64,000 bases of DNA from Noviherbaspirillum autotrophicum (GCF_000818395.1 NZ_JWJG01000028.1:3913051-3977050); one strand, 5' to 3'; positions 53,908 to 63,239 are shown, counted from the first letter of the stretch. The notes: generated by a model not told the origin, from the letters alone. Numbers and translations: made by a program.

Positions 53908-54813
53908 TTACTTCACGTTCATTTTCGCCTGCAGCATCTCGCGCACCTGCGGCGCCGCCTCGAACGGGTCGCTCGGGTTGCGGTGCAGGAGGATGTCTTC
54001 CATGCGCGTCTGCACGTTGCCCAACGCGTGCGGGTGCGAATAGATGTAGAACTTGTCGTCGCGGATGGCATCGAAAGTGCGCTCCGCAACTTGCGCCGCG
54101 CTCACCTTGCCCGAGGAAACGGCCTTTTCGGATACCGCTTGCGCCGCGATCTGGCTGGCGGTCGGGCCGCTCTCCGTCTTCACGTCGTCCGGACGGTTGC
54201 GATGCGACTGGCTGATCCCAGTCGGCACGAAGTATGGGCATAACACCGAGGCACCAATCGGCGCCTTGATCAGTTTCAGGTCCTGGTACAGGGTTTCCGA
54301 CAAGGACACGACGGCATGCTTGGAGACGTTGTAGACGCCCATGTTGGGCGCATTCAGCAGGCCGGCCATCGATGCGGTATTGACGATATATCCCTGGTAG
54401 CCCGCTTCCTTTTTCGCGCATTCCAGCATCAGCGGCGTGAACACGCGCACGCCATGGATCACGCCCCATAGGTTCACACCCAGCACCCACTCCCAGTCGG
54501 CCACCGAGTTTTCCCAAACCAGCCCACCGGAGGCAACGCCGGCATTGTTGAAGACGAGGTGCACCGCGCCGAACCGCTCCATCGTGGCGTCGGCCAGCGC
54601 CTGCACCTGCTCGGCGCGGCGCACGTCGCAACGCATTGCAAGCACCTGCGCGCCTTGCGCTTCTAGCTCTGTCCTGGCCTTGTCGAGCGCGTCCTGCTGC
54701 ACGTCGGCCAGCACCAGCTTCATGCCCAGCCGTGCGCCGATGCTTGCAAATTCGCGTCCGAAGCCGCTTGCGCCGCCGGTAATGACGGCAACCTTGTTTT
54801 GAAAGTCTTTCAT
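53908..54813 (-). CDS. short-chain dehydrogenase/reductase
   Basis: The 301-residue SDR has the cofactor motif T-G-G-A-S-G-F-G at 12-19, N-N-A-G near 92 and active-site Y-N-V-S-K near 162. It is longer than classical SDRs, with a C-terminal extension. It likely oxidises a hydroxyacyl or alcohol intermediate; an aspartate at the end of beta-2 (V-L-A-D) suggests NAD over NADP. It is 21 bases from the GST gene. Confidence 0.88.
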   Translation of the reverse strand: MKDFQNKVAVITGGASGFGREFASIGARLGMKLVLADVQQDALDKARTELEAQGAQVLAMRCDVRRAEQVQALADATMERFGAVHLVFNNAGVASGGLVWENSVADWEWVLGVNLWGVIHGVRVFTPLMLECAKKEAGYQGYIVNTASMAGLLNAPNMGVYNVSKHAVVSLSETLYQDLKLIKAPIGASVLCPYFVPTGISQSHRNRPDDVKTESGPTASQIAAQAVSEKAVSSGKVSAAQVAERTFDAIRDDKFYIYSHPHALGNVQTRMEDILLHRNPSDPFEAAPQVREMLQAKMNVK

Positions 54814-54834
54814 GCTTGTCTCCTGATATCTTGG

Positions 54835-55764
54835 TTAGGCTTTCTTGAGCTGGAATCCGACGCGCGGGAAATGCACTACGACCTCGCCCGCAACAGGATC
54901 GGCACGGCGCACGGCAAGCTCGTTGTCGGTGGAAAGGACAAGTTCGCCTTCCACCGGATCCACGCCGTAGTCGGCAGGCATGACGGCAACGCGCTCGCCG
55001 AGCGCAACCCCATGGAAGTCGACGAACGGCACCTGTGCTGCATCCGCGGCACGACCGTTGCGAACGACTTCAAGCGCCTGCTCCGCGCTCATCCGGTCGA
55101 ACTCGTGGTGTCCGAACGCGGCCATGCGTGTGGCCCATGCCTTGAGCTGGGGCGCGACATCCAGCACGCCGGCAACGGCCGGCGCACTCTGCAGGAACCA
55201 CACCGAGTGATAGACCGAGAAATCGGCGATGCACGGCTGCGCACCCAGCAGATACGGCCTGCCGCCGGCCAGCATGCTCTCCAGGCGGCGCAGGTATTCC
55301 GTCAGGCTGCCGGTCGCTTCCGGCAGAGGCATGCGCGGCATATTTCCGCGAAATGCCGCACGATCCGCGCCGAAGGCCTTGATCTGTTCCGGCGTCAGGT
55401 TGCCCAGTGCGCTCTGCATACCGGCCGGCTGGAACAGATGCGTGATCATGGTCCAGAACAGCGTCGAATCGGCCCACTGTGACAGCGTTCGTGCGAGCCC
55501 GGCGCTTTCAACCGGGTACAGCGAAGGCGTCGGGACCAGCCTTTCCAGCACGTCGGCGATCAGGGCGGTGTCGCAATAGATGTGTGCGCCGATCTGCATC
55601 ACCGGAGTGCGGCGGTAGCCGCCGGTGAGCGCGGTCAGGTTCGGCTTAGGCATGATGGCCGGAATAATGACGGACTTCCATGCGATTTTCTTGAAGCCGA
55701 AGATCAGCCTGACTTTTTCGGAAAACGGCGAATTCGGATAATGGTGAAGAATGATGTCTGCCAT
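54835..55764 (-). CDS. glutathione S-transferase family protein
   Basis: The 309-residue protein has a GST N-terminal thioredoxin-like domain (H-H-Y-P-N-S-P-F-S-E-K-V, with serine in the catalytic region, then T-P-V-M-Q-I-G). A helical C-terminal domain follows, plus about 80 extra residues, making it longer than usual GSTs of about 210. Role: conjugation or isomerisation of an electrophile, consistent with a nearby epoxide-hydrolase-like protein. Confidence 0.85.
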   Translation of the reverse strand: MADIILHHYPNSPFSEKVRLIFGFKKIAWKSVIIPAIMPKPNLTALTGGYRRTPVMQIGAHIYCDTALIADVLERLVPTPSLYPVESAGLARTLSQWADSTLFWTMITHLFQPAGMQSALGNLTPEQIKAFGADRAAFRGNMPRMPLPEATGSLTEYLRRLESMLAGGRPYLLGAQPCIADFSVYHSVWFLQSAPAVAGVLDVAPQLKAWATRMAAFGHHEFDRMSAEQALEVVRNGRAADAAQVPFVDFHGVALGERVAVMPADYGVDPVEGELVLSTDNELAVRRADPVAGEVVVHFPRVGFQLKKA

Positions 55765-55785
55765 GTTCGTTCCCTGTTCCCGCGG

Positions 55786-56781
55786 TTACGCCAGCTTGAC
55801 CAGCTGCTTGCCGAAATTCCTGCCCTTGAGCAGGCCGATGAAAGCATCGGGTGCGGAAGCGAGCCCGTCGGCGATCGATTCGCGAAATTTCAGTCTGCCT
55901 GCAGCGACGAGCGTGCCCAGTTCCCTCAGCCCCTGCGGCCAGAGTTCCATATGCTCGGAGACGATGAAGCCACGCATGGTCAGACGCATCGTGAGGAATG
56001 CGCGCACGTTATTGATCGGCATCGGCTGGCCGTCGTAGCCGGCGATCAGCCCGCACAGCGCAATGCGACCGAACGGATTCATGCGCGCCAGGCAGGCATC
56101 GAAGCCCTCGCCGCCGACGTTTTCGAACACGGCATCGATACCGTTCGGCGTCGCTTTAGCAAGGTCCGCCGGGAGATTGCCCGCCTTGTAATCGATGCAC
56201 GCATCGAAACCCAACTCATTGACCACGTAGTCGCACTTTTCCTTGCCACCGGCAATGCCCACGGCACGGCATCCGCGCAGCTTCGCCAGCTGCCCGACGA
56301 CGCTGCCGACTGCGCCGCTGGCCGCCGACACCACGATGGTCTCGCCTTCCTTCGGCTGCATGATCTGCGTCAGGCCGTACCAGGCGGTCATGCCGGGCAT
56401 GCCTACTGCGCCCAGATAGGCCGACAGCGGGATATGCGTGGTGTCGAGCTTACGCAGCATCACGCCATCGGAGACGCCCATCTCCGACCAGCCAAGCATG
56501 CCCTGCACCTTGTCGCCCACAGTGAATTTCGGGTTCTTCGACTCGATCACTTCGCCGACGGTGCCGCCGATCATGGTTTCGCCGATCGGCTGCGGCGCCG
56601 CGTAACTCTTGACGTCTTCCATGCGCATGCGCATGTAGGGGTCGAGCGACAGATAGTGATTGCGAATCAGGATCTCGCCGTCCTTGAGTGCAGGAACCGG
56701 GACGTCTTCGAGACGGAAATTTTCGGGAACGACCTCCCCCTTGGGGCGGGAGGCAAGGACGATGCGTTTGAATGTGGCCAT
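55786..56781 (-). CDS. NADP-dependent medium-chain reductase (zinc-independent)
   Basis: The 331-residue MDR protein has S-L-D-P-Y-M-R-M-R-M near 45, the leukotriene-B4-dehydrogenase/2-alkenal reductase signature. The nucleotide motif is S-A-A-S-G-A-V-G-S-V-V-G-Q, and F-E-N-V-G-G-E is also present. It reduces alpha,beta-unsaturated carbonyls with NADPH and has no zinc ligands. The start at 56781 fits the family; 25 further upstream codons are unrelated. Confidence 0.9.
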   Translation of the reverse strand: MATFKRIVLASRPKGEVVPENFRLEDVPVPALKDGEILIRNHYLSLDPYMRMRMEDVKSYAAPQPIGETMIGGTVGEVIESKNPKFTVGDKVQGMLGWSEMGVSDGVMLRKLDTTHIPLSAYLGAVGMPGMTAWYGLTQIMQPKEGETIVVSAASGAVGSVVGQLAKLRGCRAVGIAGGKEKCDYVVNELGFDACIDYKAGNLPADLAKATPNGIDAVFENVGGEGFDACLARMNPFGRIALCGLIAGYDGQPMPINNVRAFLTMRLTMRGFIVSEHMELWPQGLRELGTLVAAGRLKFRESIADGLASAPDAFIGLLKGRNFGKQLVKLA

Positions 56782-56860
56782 GAGACTCTCTCTATTCTTT
56801 TCGTTGGTCGTATCGATTGTTGCCGGCCCCGTCTCCAGGAGCCGGCCAGCCTGCATAAAA

Positions 56861-57295
56861 CTACTCGTGATCCAGCTTCCTGCCGGCGTCCAGTCGCTTC
56901 AGGTATTTGAAGGTTCCCGTCGCCTTTGCGACCAGCTTGTCGCCGTTCCAGATTTCGCCTTCGCAAAAGCACATCGTGGTCGAACGATGGAGGGCCTTGC
57001 CTTTGGCTACGATGCGGCCGCCCGGCTTGCCGCCAGGCTGCAGGAAACTGGTCTTCATCTCGATCGTCACGCCGCCGCGCGCATCCGGGTCGAGCGAGCG
57101 CCCTGCCATCGACATCACCACGTCGAGCAGGGTCATGATCACGCCGCCATGCGTGACCTGCCAGCTGTTCATGTGGCGATGCTGCAGGTCGAGCGCGATC
57201 TGCGCCTCGCCATTGCTCATGCCGAGAAAGTCGACGCCGAGATCGTGCAGGAACGGGATCTCGACCGGAAACGGCTGCGGACTGGACGTATCCAT
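56861..57295 (-). CDS. PaaI-type acyl-CoA thioesterase
   Basis: The 144-residue hot-dog protein has the motif N-S-W-Q-V-T-H-G-G-V-I-M-T-L-L-D, with the H-G-G and D positions of PaaI thioesterases. It probably releases CoA from unusual acyl-CoAs. The ATG at 57295 shares one base with the stop of the SDR gene (TGATG), so the pair is coupled. A GC-rich inverted repeat lies in the gap to the next gene (about 56820-56850). Confidence 0.88.
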   Translation of the reverse strand: MDTSSPQPFPVEIPFLHDLGVDFLGMSNGEAQIALDLQHRHMNSWQVTHGGVIMTLLDVVMSMAGRSLDPDARGGVTIEMKTSFLQPGGKPGGRIVAKGKALHRSTTMCFCEGEIWNGDKLVAKATGTFKYLKRLDAGRKLDHE

Positions 57296-58080
57296 CAGTG
57301 AACCGCCGACACGCCGCCGTCGACTGCCAGGATCTGGCCGGTAATGTGCTTGGATGCGTCGGAAGCGAACAGCAGCGCGGCGCCCTTCAGGTCCTCGTCG
57401 TCGCCGATGCGCTGCAGCGGCGCGCGCTTGGCGAGGTTCTCCTCGCCGAAGTTTTCCAGAACGCCCTTGGTCATCTTGGACGGGAAAAAGCCCGGCGCCA
57501 GCGCATTGACCGTAATGCCGTGGCGGCCCCATTCGCCGGCCAGCGTGCGGGTAAAGTTCACGACCGCACCCTTGGAGGTGTTGTAGGCCACCGTCTGCAT
57601 GCTGCCCGGGCCATTGCCGGACAGACCAGCGATGGAGGCCACGTTAATGATGCGGCCGTACTTACGCGGAATCATCGACTGCTTGCCGACCGCCTGTGAC
57701 AGCAGGAAGATGCTGCGGATGTTCAGGTTCATCACCTTGTCCCAGGCTTCGGTCGGATAGTCTTCGGCTGGCGCGCCCCAGGTGGCGCCGGCATTGTTGA
57801 CCAGGATGTCGATGTGGCCAAGGCGCTTGATCGCTTCGGCGACCAGCGGCGCCACCGCCGACTCCTGCGACAGGTCGGCTGCGATTGCCGAGGCTTCGAT
57901 GCCGCGCTGCTTGAGGTGTGCGACGGCTTCATCCAGGTCGGACTGCTTGCGCGACGACAGCACGAGTCTGGCTCCCTGCTCGCCCAGCGCTTCGGCGATC
58001 TGCAGGCCGAGCCCGCGCGATCCGCCAGTGATCAATGCGGTTTTTCCGGTCAGGTCGAACAATTGTTTGGTAGTGCGCAT
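57295..58080 (-). CDS. short-chain dehydrogenase/reductase (FabG-like)
   Basis: The 261-residue SDR has T-G-G-S-R-G-L-G at 18-25, N-N-A-G-A-T and catalytic Y-N-T-S-K-G. S-S-R-K after beta-2 suggests NADPH. It is like 3-oxoacyl reductases or gluconate 5-dehydrogenase-type enzymes. The start at 58080 is used because the domain begins there; it follows the acyl-CoA dehydrogenase by 26 bases. Confidence 0.9.
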   Translation of the reverse strand: MRTTKQLFDLTGKTALITGGSRGLGLQIAEALGEQGARLVLSSRKQSDLDEAVAHLKQRGIEASAIAADLSQESAVAPLVAEAIKRLGHIDILVNNAGATWGAPAEDYPTEAWDKVMNLNIRSIFLLSQAVGKQSMIPRKYGRIINVASIAGLSGNGPGSMQTVAYNTSKGAVVNFTRTLAGEWGRHGITVNALAPGFFPSKMTKGVLENFGEENLAKRAPLQRIGDDEDLKGAALLFASDASKHITGQILAVDGGVSAVH

Positions 58081-58106
58081 GTTGTCTCCTTGTCTCATTG
58101 ATGTCG

Positions 58107-59921
58107 TTAAAACCACGCGTCTTGCATGTCGAGCGTCGTGGTATCGATGCTTTCCAGCAGATCGAGCTGCGTATGCACCTTCGGCAGCTCCCATTTGAAG
58201 AAATAGGCGCAGGCCTGCAGCTTGCCCATATAAAAATCGGCGTCGTGCCCGGACTTATCGACCGCGAGCAAGGCCTGCTCCAGCCAGATCCACGACACGA
58301 CAGTGTGGCCGAACGCTTCGAGGTAGGCAGACGCATTGGCGAGTGTCTTGTTCAGATCGCCGACTGCATACAGCGCCTGCGTCACCTTCTCGATGCGCTG
58401 CAGCGCCACGCCGAGCGACTTCGCGTAAGCGGCGAGTTGCGGCACTTCCATTGCGCGGACAATAGTCTTGTGCACCTCGGCGCCCAGCGCCTTGAATGCG
58501 GCGCCGTTCTGCATCGTGACCTTGCGGCCGAGCAGATCAAGCCCCTGGATGCCGTGCGTGCCTTCGTGGATCGGATTCAGCCGGTTGTCCCGATAGAACT
58601 GTTCCACGTTGTATTCCCGGGTATAGCCGTAGCCGCCGTGGATCTGGATCGCCAAGCTGTTGGCTTCCAGGCACCATTGCGACGGCCAGGACTTGGCGAT
58701 CGGCGTCAGGATATCAAGCAGCAGTGTCGCATGCCGGCTTGCCTCCTCGGACTCTCCCGTACGCTCCTCGTCGACCAGGCGCGCGCAGTACAGGTTGAGC
58801 GCAAGGCCGCCTTCTACGTAGGCCTTTTGCGCCAGCAGCATGCGCTTGACGTCGGTATGGGCAATGATCGGAATCTGCGGCTGCGCCGGGTCTTTCGCCT
58901 GCGGATGGCGGCCCTGCGGGCGTTCCCGCGCATATTCCAGCGAATGCAGGTAGCCGGTATAGCCCAGCATGACAGCGCCGAGGCCGACGCCGATGCGCGC
59001 TTCGTTCATCATGTGGAACATGTTGGCCAGCCCCTTGTGCGGCTCGCCGACCAGGTAGCCGATGGCACCGGCCTGCCCCTTCGGCTTGAATTTGCCTTCG
59101 CCGAAATTGAGCAGGCAGTTGGTGGTGCCGCGATAACCCATCTTGTGGTTCAGACCGGCCAGCACCACGTCGTTGCGCTCGCCGAGCGAACCGTCCGCAT
59201 TGACCAGCTTCTTCGGCACGATGAACAGCGAAATGCCCTTCACGCCCGGTATCAGCTTGCCGTTCTCGTCCGGGATCTTGGCCAGCACCAGGTGCACGAT
59301 GTTTTCCGACAGTTCGTGCTCGCCGGCGGAAATCCACATCTTGTTGCCCTTGATGCGATAGGTGCCGTCGGCCTGCGGTTCGGCGCGCGTGACGATGTCC
59401 GACAGCGACGACCCCGCCTGCGGCTCGGACAGGCACATGGTGCCGAAGAAGCGTCCGCTCATCATCGGCTTGACGAAGGTGTCGATCTGCTCGGGCGTGC
59501 CGCACTTGAGCAGCGTGTTGGCGTTGCCGATGGTGAGGAACGGGTAGGACGAGGTGCCGACATTGGCGCCCTTGAAGTAGGCGAACCCGGCCTTCTCGAT
59601 CAGCACCGGCAATTGCATTCCGCCGAAGTCATAATCCTGTCCTGCGGCCATCAGGCCGGCTTCGCAGAATGCCTGCAGCGCGGTTTTCACTTCCGGGATG
59701 ATATGGACCGTCTCGCCGTCGAAGTGCGGCTCCTGCTGGTCGTTCTTCTTGTTATGCGGCGCGAACAGCTCGGTCGCGATCTGCTCGCAGGTGTTCATCG
59801 CGGCGTTGAAGGTTTCGCGGGTATGGTCGGCATAGCGCTCGCGTTTCGTCAGCGCTTCGGCATTGAGCCATTCATACAGCAGGAAGTCGAGGTCGCGGCG
59901 GGAAATGATTTTCGATTGCAT
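58107..59921 (-). CDS. acyl-CoA dehydrogenase (FadE/DmdC-type, 604 aa)
   Basis: The 604-residue flavoprotein has an N-terminal helical extension and F-G-T-M-C-L-S-E-P-Q-A-G-S-S for FAD/substrate binding. The catalytic-base region I-H-E-G-T-H-G-I-Q-G is followed by a C-terminal helical domain typical of the 600-residue class. It oxidises acyl-CoA to enoyl-CoA. It heads the run SDR-thioesterase-MDR-GST-SDR-hydrolase. A GGACG-AA-CGTCC palindrome lies 69 bases upstream of its ATG. Confidence 0.93.
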   Translation of the reverse strand: MQSKIISRRDLDFLLYEWLNAEALTKRERYADHTRETFNAAMNTCEQIATELFAPHNKKNDQQEPHFDGETVHIIPEVKTALQAFCEAGLMAAGQDYDFGGMQLPVLIEKAGFAYFKGANVGTSSYPFLTIGNANTLLKCGTPEQIDTFVKPMMSGRFFGTMCLSEPQAGSSLSDIVTRAEPQADGTYRIKGNKMWISAGEHELSENIVHLVLAKIPDENGKLIPGVKGISLFIVPKKLVNADGSLGERNDVVLAGLNHKMGYRGTTNCLLNFGEGKFKPKGQAGAIGYLVGEPHKGLANMFHMMNEARIGVGLGAVMLGYTGYLHSLEYARERPQGRHPQAKDPAQPQIPIIAHTDVKRMLLAQKAYVEGGLALNLYCARLVDEERTGESEEASRHATLLLDILTPIAKSWPSQWCLEANSLAIQIHGGYGYTREYNVEQFYRDNRLNPIHEGTHGIQGLDLLGRKVTMQNGAAFKALGAEVHKTIVRAMEVPQLAAYAKSLGVALQRIEKVTQALYAVGDLNKTLANASAYLEAFGHTVVSWIWLEQALLAVDKSGHDADFYMGKLQACAYFFKWELPKVHTQLDLLESIDTTTLDMQDAWF

Positions 59922-59989
59922 GCTTAGCCTCCGGGCGCGCGACCGCTTCGCCGCACGCGCATGTGAGCGATTTCAGTAATTTGGTAATC

Positions 59990-60001
59990 GGACGAACGTC
60001 C
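59990..60001. promoter_or_regulatory. ACG-N2-CGT palindrome upstream of the acyl-CoA dehydrogenase gene
   Basis: GGACG and CGTCC flank AA in a perfect palindrome. The core GnACG-N2-CGTnC is shared with a second site at 61333-61344 before the thiolase gene. The form resembles operators of TetR-type fatty-acid degradation regulators (PsrA/FadP group). Confidence 0.55.
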
Positions 60002-60009
60002 AATATGAG

Positions 60010-60031
60010 CGTGGGCGCCGAGGCGCCCACG
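60010..60031. terminator. 10-bp hairpin after the thiolase gene
   Basis: CGTGGGCGCC (60010-60019) pairs perfectly with GGCGCCCACG (60022-60031). It lies 10 bases past the thiolase stop (minus strand) but without a T-run, and only nine bases from the putative operator of the next gene. Confidence 0.5.
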
Positions 60032-60040
60032 TATTCTTGA

Positions 60041-61219
60041 TTAAACGACCTCGAACAGGCCAGCTGCGCCTTGTCCGCCGCCGATGCACATCGTGACAAC
60101 GACATACTTGGCACCGCGGCGCTTGCCCTCGATCAGCGCGTGGCCGGTCAGGCGGGCGCCCGACACGCCGTACGGATGGCCGACGGCGATCGCGCCGCCA
60201 TTCACGTTCAGGCGATCCATCGGAATGCCCAGCTTGTCGGCGCAATACAGCACCTGCACCGCGAACGCCTCGTTCAGCTCCCACAGGCCGATGTCTTCCA
60301 CCTTCAGTCCGGCCTTCTTCAGCAGCTTCGGAATGGCGAATACCGGGCCGATACCCATTTCGTCCGGCTCGCAGCCAGCGACCGCGAAGCCGCGGAAGAT
60401 GCCGAGCGGCTGCAATCCCTTGGCCTCGGCGAGCTTGCTGTTCATGACGATCGCCACCGACGCGCCATCAGAGAACTGGCTGGCGTTACCCGCTGAAATC
60501 ACGCCACCCGGAATCGCGGTGCGGATCTTCGATACGCCTTCCAGCGTGGTATCGGCACGAATGCCTTCGTCGGTGGAAATCGTCACTTCGCGGGTCACCA
60601 GCATGCCGGTTTCCTTGTCGGCCACGCCCATCACGGTCGTCATCGGCACGATCTCGTCGTTGAACTTGCCGGCGGCCTGTGCTGCAGCCGCGCGCAACTG
60701 GCTTTGCACGCCGTATTCGTCCTGGCGCTCCTTGCTGATGCTGTAGCGCTTGGCGACCGTTTCGGCGGTCTGCAGCATCGGCCAATAGACTTCCGGCTTG
60801 TTCTGCTTGAGCCAGGTTTCCATGATCATGTGCTTGTTGGCTTCGTTCTGCACGCAGGAGATCGACTCGACGCCGCCGGCTGCGTAGATGTCGCCTTCGC
60901 CGGCGATGATGCGCTGCGCCGCGGTGGCGATGGTCTGCAGGCCGGACGAGCAGAAACGGTTGATCGTCATGCCGGCAGTGGTCACCGGGCAGCCGGCGCG
61001 CAGCGCGATCTGGCGCGCGATATTGCTGCCGGTGGCGCCTTCCGGCGTGGCGCAGCCCATGATGACGTCTTCCACTTCGCCGGCATCGATTCTGGCGCGT
61101 TCGATCGCGGCTTTCAGCACATGCCCGCCGAGAGTGGCGCCATGGGTCATGTTGAAAGCGCCTTTCCAGGATTTGGCGAGGCCGGTACGGGCAGTGGATA
61201 CGATGACGGCGTCAGTCAT
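60041..61219 (-). CDS. acetyl-CoA acyltransferase (thiolase)
   Basis: The 392-residue thiolase has nucleophile Cys in [10 protein letters not shown] near 88, N-E-A-F-A near 341, [10 protein letters not shown] near 370 and C-I-G-G-G-Q-G at the end. It cleaves 3-ketoacyl-CoA in beta-oxidation. Neighbouring acyl-CoA dehydrogenase and reductases support a degradative role. No FadB-type hydratase gene accompanies it here. Confidence 0.94.
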   Translation of the reverse strand: MTDAVIVSTARTGLAKSWKGAFNMTHGATLGGHVLKAAIERARIDAGEVEDVIMGCATPEGATGSNIARQIALRAGCPVTTAGMTINRFCSSGLQTIATAAQRIIAGEGDIYAAGGVESISCVQNEANKHMIMETWLKQNKPEVYWPMLQTAETVAKRYSISKERQDEYGVQSQLRAAAAQAAGKFNDEIVPMTTVMGVADKETGMLVTREVTISTDEGIRADTTLEGVSKIRTAIPGGVISAGNASQFSDGASVAIVMNSKLAEAKGLQPLGIFRGFAVAGCEPDEMGIGPVFAIPKLLKKAGLKVEDIGLWELNEAFAVQVLYCADKLGIPMDRLNVNGGAIAVGHPYGVSGARLTGHALIEGKRRGAKYVVVTMCIGGGQGAAGLFEVV

Positions 61220-61531
61220 TTGGGGCTCCTTGTGAATTGAACGGTTTTTTTGGGTTGCTGTTGTATGGCTGTTTTCGGGCGTTTCATCCCGGGGTACCGC
61301 AAGTAATGAAACACCAGAATATCACATTTTTAGCACGATCGTTCGCAAATTATAAAAGTCGGCGGGAGCCTCCAAAACAGCGTTATTTCCCCAAAAATCG
61401 CCCCGTGAATTTGTAAGGTTTTGTAAGTTTCAAGCAAGCATGTCGTAAGTTTTCCGTCGCACACTCGAAATGTGCAGAAATGGGCATGCAGTTTTGCACA
61501 TTACATATATATACCTATCAAGGAGACAAGC
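61220..61531. other. divergent region between thiolase and MHS transporter genes
   Basis: A 312-base AT-rich gap with the ACG-N2-CGT site at 61333-61344. Phased TTGTAAG repeats lie at 61411-61417 and 61421-61427, with a further GTAAGTTTT at 61445. A long-spaced inverted pair TGTGCA (61471-61476)/TGCACA (61495-61500) lies just before a TATATA-like -10 (61506-61511) for the transporter gene. Confidence 0.55.
61333..61344. promoter_or_regulatory. ACG-N2-CGT palindrome upstream of the thiolase gene
   Basis: GCACG-AT-CGTTC matches GnACG-N2-CGTnC, with an inner perfect ACGATCGT palindrome, 114 bases before the thiolase ATG. It is the partner of the site at 59990-60001. Confidence 0.55.
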
Positions 61532-63193
61532 ATGGCGACAGTACAAGCAGCGTCACGCGGCATTACGGCGGAGGAGCGGAAAGTCATTTTCGCGTCTTCG
61601 CTCGGCACCGTGTTCGAATGGTACGACTTCTATCTATACGGCTCGCTGGCAGCGATCATCGCAAAGCAGTTCTTTGCCGGCACCGACCCGACCACCGCAT
61701 TCATTTTCGCCCTGCTGGCGTTTGCCGCAGGCTTCATCGTCCGTCCGTTCGGCGCGCTGGTGTTTGGCCGCCTCGGCGACATGATCGGGCGCAAATACAC
61801 CTTCCTGGTCACGATCCTGATCATGGGCCTGTCGACGTTTATCGTCGGTCTGCTGCCCGGATATGCGTCAATCGGCATCACCGCGCCGGTCATCCTGATC
61901 TCGCTGCGCATCCTGCAGGGTTTGGCGCTCGGCGGCGAGTACGGCGGCGCAGCCACCTACGTGGCCGAACACGCACCGCATGACAAGCGCGGCGCGTTCA
62001 CCGCATGGATCCAGACCACGGCCACCCTTGGCCTGTTCCTGTCGCTGCTGGTGATTTTGGGCACCCGCACCGCCATCGGCGAAGCAGCATTCGCCGACTG
62101 GGGATGGCGTATCCCGTTCCTCGTCTCGGTATTCCTACTCGCCGTCTCCGTATGGATTCGGCTGTCGATGAACGAATCGCCGGCCTTCGCCAAGATGAAA
62201 GCCGAAGGCAAGACATCCAAGGCACCAATCACCGAATCCTTCGGCCAGTGGAAAAACCTGAAAATCGTGATCCTGGCGCTGATCGGCCTGACCGCCGGCC
62301 AGGCTGTGGTGTGGTACACCGGCCAGTTCTATGCGCTGTTCTTCCTGACGCAGACGCTGAAGGTTGACGGGTCGACCGCCAACCTGCTGATCGCCGCCTC
62401 GCTGGTCATCGGCACACCGTTCTTCATCGTGTTCGGTTCGCTGTCCGACAAGATCGGCCGCAAGGTCATCATCATGGGCGGCTGCCTGATCGCCGCGCTG
62501 ACCTACTTCCCGATCTTCAGCGCGCTGACCCACTACGCCAATCCGGCGTTGGAATCCGCGATCAAGAACTCGCCGGTGGTCGTCACCGCAGATCCGGCCA
62601 AGTGCCAGTTCCTGTTCAACCCGACCGGCACCAAGAAGTTCACGACGTCCTGCGACATTGCCCGCACCGTGCTGGCCAATGCCTCGGTGAACTACTCGAC
62701 GGTCGAAGCACAGGCCGGCACCATTGCCTCGGTCAAGGTCGGTGACAAAGTCATCCAGGGCTATGATGCAACCGGGCTGTCGAAGGACGAAGCTGCCGCC
62801 AAGGACAAGGAATTCAAGAAGGAGCTGGGCGACGCTATCAAGGCTGCCGGTTATCCGACCAAGGCCGATCCGGCGCAGATGAACAAGGGCATGGTGCTGG
62901 TCTTGCTGACCATCCTGGTGATCTACGTGACCATGGTATACGGTCCGATTGCAGCAATGCTGGTGGAAATGTTCCCGACCCGCATTCGCTACACCTCCAT
63001 GTCGCTGCCCTATCACATCGGCAACGGCTGGTTCGGCGGCCTGCTCCCGACCACTGCCTTCGCGCTGGTCGCCTACAAGGGCGATATCTATTACGGGCTG
63101 TGGTATCCGATCGTGATTGCCCTGATTACCTTCGTGATCGGTTCGCTGTTCATCAAGGAAACCAAGGACAGGGATATTTACGCAGCCGATTAA
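61532..63193 (+). CDS. MHS-family MFS transporter with a large extracytoplasmic insert
   Basis: The 553-residue major facilitator protein has the metabolite:H+ symporter start T-V-F-E-W-Y-D-F-Y-L-Y-G, and the loop 2-3 signature G-R-L-G-D-M-I-G-R-K-Y. S-D-K-I-G-R-K follows TM8. Between the eighth and ninth helices, residues about 350-455 form an insert of roughly 100 residues with two cysteines. It lengthens the protein past the usual 430-450. It likely imports an organic acid or similar substrate with protons. AAGGAG precedes the ATG at 61532, and a strong terminator follows. Confidence 0.92.
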   Translation: MATVQAASRGITAEERKVIFASSLGTVFEWYDFYLYGSLAAIIAKQFFAGTDPTTAFIFALLAFAAGFIVRPFGALVFGRLGDMIGRKYTFLVTILIMGLSTFIVGLLPGYASIGITAPVILISLRILQGLALGGEYGGAATYVAEHAPHDKRGAFTAWIQTTATLGLFLSLLVILGTRTAIGEAAFADWGWRIPFLVSVFLLAVSVWIRLSMNESPAFAKMKAEGKTSKAPITESFGQWKNLKIVILALIGLTAGQAVVWYTGQFYALFFLTQTLKVDGSTANLLIAASLVIGTPFFIVFGSLSDKIGRKVIIMGGCLIAALTYFPIFSALTHYANPALESAIKNSPVVVTADPAKCQFLFNPTGTKKFTTSCDIARTVLANASVNYSTVEAQAGTIASVKVGDKVIQGYDATGLSKDEAAAKDKEFKKELGDAIKAAGYPTKADPAQMNKGMVLVLLTILVIYVTMVYGPIAAMLVEMFPTRIRYTSMSLPYHIGNGWFGGLLPTTAFALVAYKGDIYYGLWYPIVIALITFVIGSLFIKETKDRDIYAAD

Positions 63194-63239
63194 CCGTCTA
63201 ATCGTCCCAGGCGTACCTCCTCGGTATTCCTGGCTTTCA

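Noticed and set aside
58098-59927. 609-codon plus-strand frame opposite the acyl-CoA dehydrogenase gene
   Set aside because: Same antisense artefact; composition is not protein-like and the dehydrogenase is unmistakable.
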